A DNA stretch of 64,000 nt, from contig JAHELJ010000004.1 of NCBI GenBank assembly GCA_024644235.1, positions 124,001 to 188,000 of the forward strand, in the 5' to 3' direction. The notes under the pieces were generated by a model. That model searched no databases, was not told the origin of the DNA, and worked only from the letters and a program-made list of their open reading frames with translations. This document shows positions 62,982-64,000 of the stretch, piece after piece; position 1 is the stretch's first letter, and each line of letters starts with the position of its first letter. A program made the translations under genes and the position numbers. The stretch is from Lewinellaceae bacterium. Lineage in GTDB: Bacteria; Bacteroidota; Bacteroidia; Chitinophagales; Saprospiraceae.

Positions 62982-64000
62982 CTAGCGAATTAATTCGATG
63001 TAGCCTGAAAGTACATTGGGATTCTCAAAGATGCCGTCAAGACGACTCTCAAATAACCGGCAGGTGTAAAAATACACTCCGTCAGCAAGATCTTTGCCGG
63101 ATGTGTTTTTGCCATCCCAATTTATATCAGGATCTGTTGTTTCAAATACAACCTGTCCCCATCGATTATACACTTTGAGGTCAATTTGATCTATGAACTT
63201 GTAGGGGAAGGGCTTAAAAAGATCATTGGCACCATCTAGATTGGGAGTAAATGTATTTGGCAGGGTGTAAAAAGGGCAGTTCTCTACACAGACGATATTG
63301 CTGGTATCACTTTCATTATCAAGGGAATCGAGCGCAGTAACCGTGTAGCAGCCGGCTATGCCAAATTCCGAACCATGTTCAAAGTTTCGAGTATCAGATT
63401 CGGTAATGGTTCCGATCAGATCAAATTCTGCACCCACAGTGGGTGCGAAATATATCCGATACCCACTGACATCTGATGGATTTTCGCAGGTCTCAGACGG
63501 CAACTGCCACGTTAATCTGTTTACAAATACACTGGCAGCATTGTTGTCATCACAGGAATTTGTCACAACCAGCTCAGGAGTACAAGGAGGAACAGCATCA
63601 AATGGGCGCTGACAATCGATCTGAGATAAATTAATCAAAGGTTGTGGAAGGCCTACAAAGCCATAAGATCCTGTGGTTTCAATATAGTAGCAATATTCTA
63701 CGCCATTTACCAAGCCTTCATCAATAAAACTTTCATCGAAACTGGTGCCGATAGACTCAAATATAGATCCTCCCTCATCTCTTCGGAAGATCCTGGCTTC
63801 ATAGTTTTCCCAAGGCACCGCAGCCTCCCACGAAAGAATATTCCTATTGTCGGATCCTCGTACTGATAAATATACAGAAGAGGCCGGCTGCGATTGATTT
63901 AGAGGAACACTTAGATTCCCGGCGAAAAACTGTACCCTATACGTATATGGCTGGTTTTCTGTATCCAGTCCTGAATTATCTACAAACGAGGTATCATTTG
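62982..64000 (-). CDS. Surface protein with type B T9SS C-terminal domain (5' end cut off by the window)
   Basis: The open frame runs without a stop from beyond the window end down to 62982, giving 339 visible codons; an internal GTG at 63818 is not the real start. The visible part has fibronectin type III-like beta-sandwich repeats (YTYRVQFFAGNLSVPLN, ILSWEAAVPWENYEARIFRR, NRLTWQLPSETCENPSDVSGYRIYF, all in part) and ends in a type B sorting domain: YTLPNTFTPNLDGANDLFKPF, LKVYNRWGQVVFET, NWDGKNTSGKDLADGVYFYTC and GYIELIR. It should be exported by the T9SS to the surface. Full length and function cannot be known from this window. Confidence 0.88.
   Translation of the reverse strand, partial: NDTSFVDNSGLDTENQPYTYRVQFFAGNLSVPLNQSQPASSVYLSVRGSDNRNILSWEAAVPWENYEARIFRRDEGGSIFESIGTSFDESFIDEGLVNGVEYCYYIETTGSYGFVGLPQPLINLSQIDCQRPFDAVPPCTPELVVTNSCDDNNAASVFVNRLTWQLPSETCENPSDVSGYRIYFAPTVGAEFDLIGTITESDTRNFEHGSEFGIAGCYTVTALDSLDNESDTSNIVCVENCPFYTLPNTFTPNLDGANDLFKPFPYKFIDQIDLKVYNRWGQVVFETTDPDINWDGKNTSGKDLADGVYFYTCRLFESRLDGIFENPNVLSGYIELIR

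Overview
The window reads as a chromosomal segment of a free-living member of the Bacteroidota, probably close to the Saprospiria (the phylum is well supported, the finer placement is inference). Evidence: a SusC/SusD pair, type IX secretion C-terminal domains of both sorting types (A and B), many Bacteroidota-type lipoproteins, no clear Shine-Dalgarno sequences, and several copies of the phylum's -7 promoter element TAnnTTTG. I see no phage, insertion sequence, integron or CRISPR array; gene starts and spacing look like ordinary vertically inherited DNA.

Layout. 1-2184: a truncated class A beta-lactamase-like protein and a peptidase M29 homologue that seems to lack several metal ligands. 2174-10342: two large class III nucleotide cyclase fusion proteins (cyclase + TPR; zinc ribbon + cyclase + AAA ATPase + TPR) that bracket a divergent pair, an Ldh2-type dehydrogenase and altronate dehydratase UxaA. 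10344-18396: one tightly packed minus-strand operon in the order M28 peptidase, DinB/YfiT-like protein, uronate isomerase UxaC, KDG kinase, KDPG aldolase, and a three-part TRAP transporter. With uxaA this is a galacturonate uptake and breakdown route; the usual reductase UxaB is not in the window and the Ldh2-type dehydrogenase is a candidate stand-in. 18544-26603: a plus-strand run of an N-acyl-D-amino-acid deacylase homologue, Gfo/Idh/MocA oxidoreductase, TIM-barrel sugar isomerase, a glucose/sorbosone-dehydrogenase-like protein fused to cytochrome c, a CocE/NonD hydrolase and an alpha/beta hydrolase. It converges on a minus-strand pair (a second sugar-dehydrogenase-like lipoprotein and a second M28 peptidase).

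29458-33722: a 413-base non-coding gap with several clear hairpins (candidate small RNA), a type IX-secreted surface protein, a DegP/HtrA-like protease and a small secreted protein made of two copies of one domain. 34111-47074: SusC, SusD, a companion lipoprotein, a strong terminator, a secreted arylsulfotransferase-like protein and two divergent FG-GAP/UnbV (CRTAC1-type) proteins. This looks like a nutrient-uptake locus without any glycoside hydrolase, so its substrate is unknown.

47131-62385: the core translation and transcription block: rpsU, xerC/D-like recombinase, hpf, tRNA-Thr(TGT)-Tyr(GTA)-Gly(TCC)-Thr(GGT)-tuf, a terminator, tRNA-Trp, secE, nusG, rplK, rplA, rplJ, rplL, rpoB, rpoC and a final terminator. 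The tRNA order and anticodons in front of tuf match those of the E. coli thrU-tyrU-glyT-thrT-tufB cluster. After this come ribE and a partial type IX-secreted protein, both on the minus strand.

No single locus is a convincing new defence or mobile system. The observations most worth testing are the candidate small RNA at 29627-29790, the non-coding hairpins between rplL and rpoB, the tuf terminator with no visible promoter behind it, the GT/AC repeats around tRNA-Gly, the missing uronate reductase, and the near-leaderless divergent promoters of the two UnbV-domain genes.
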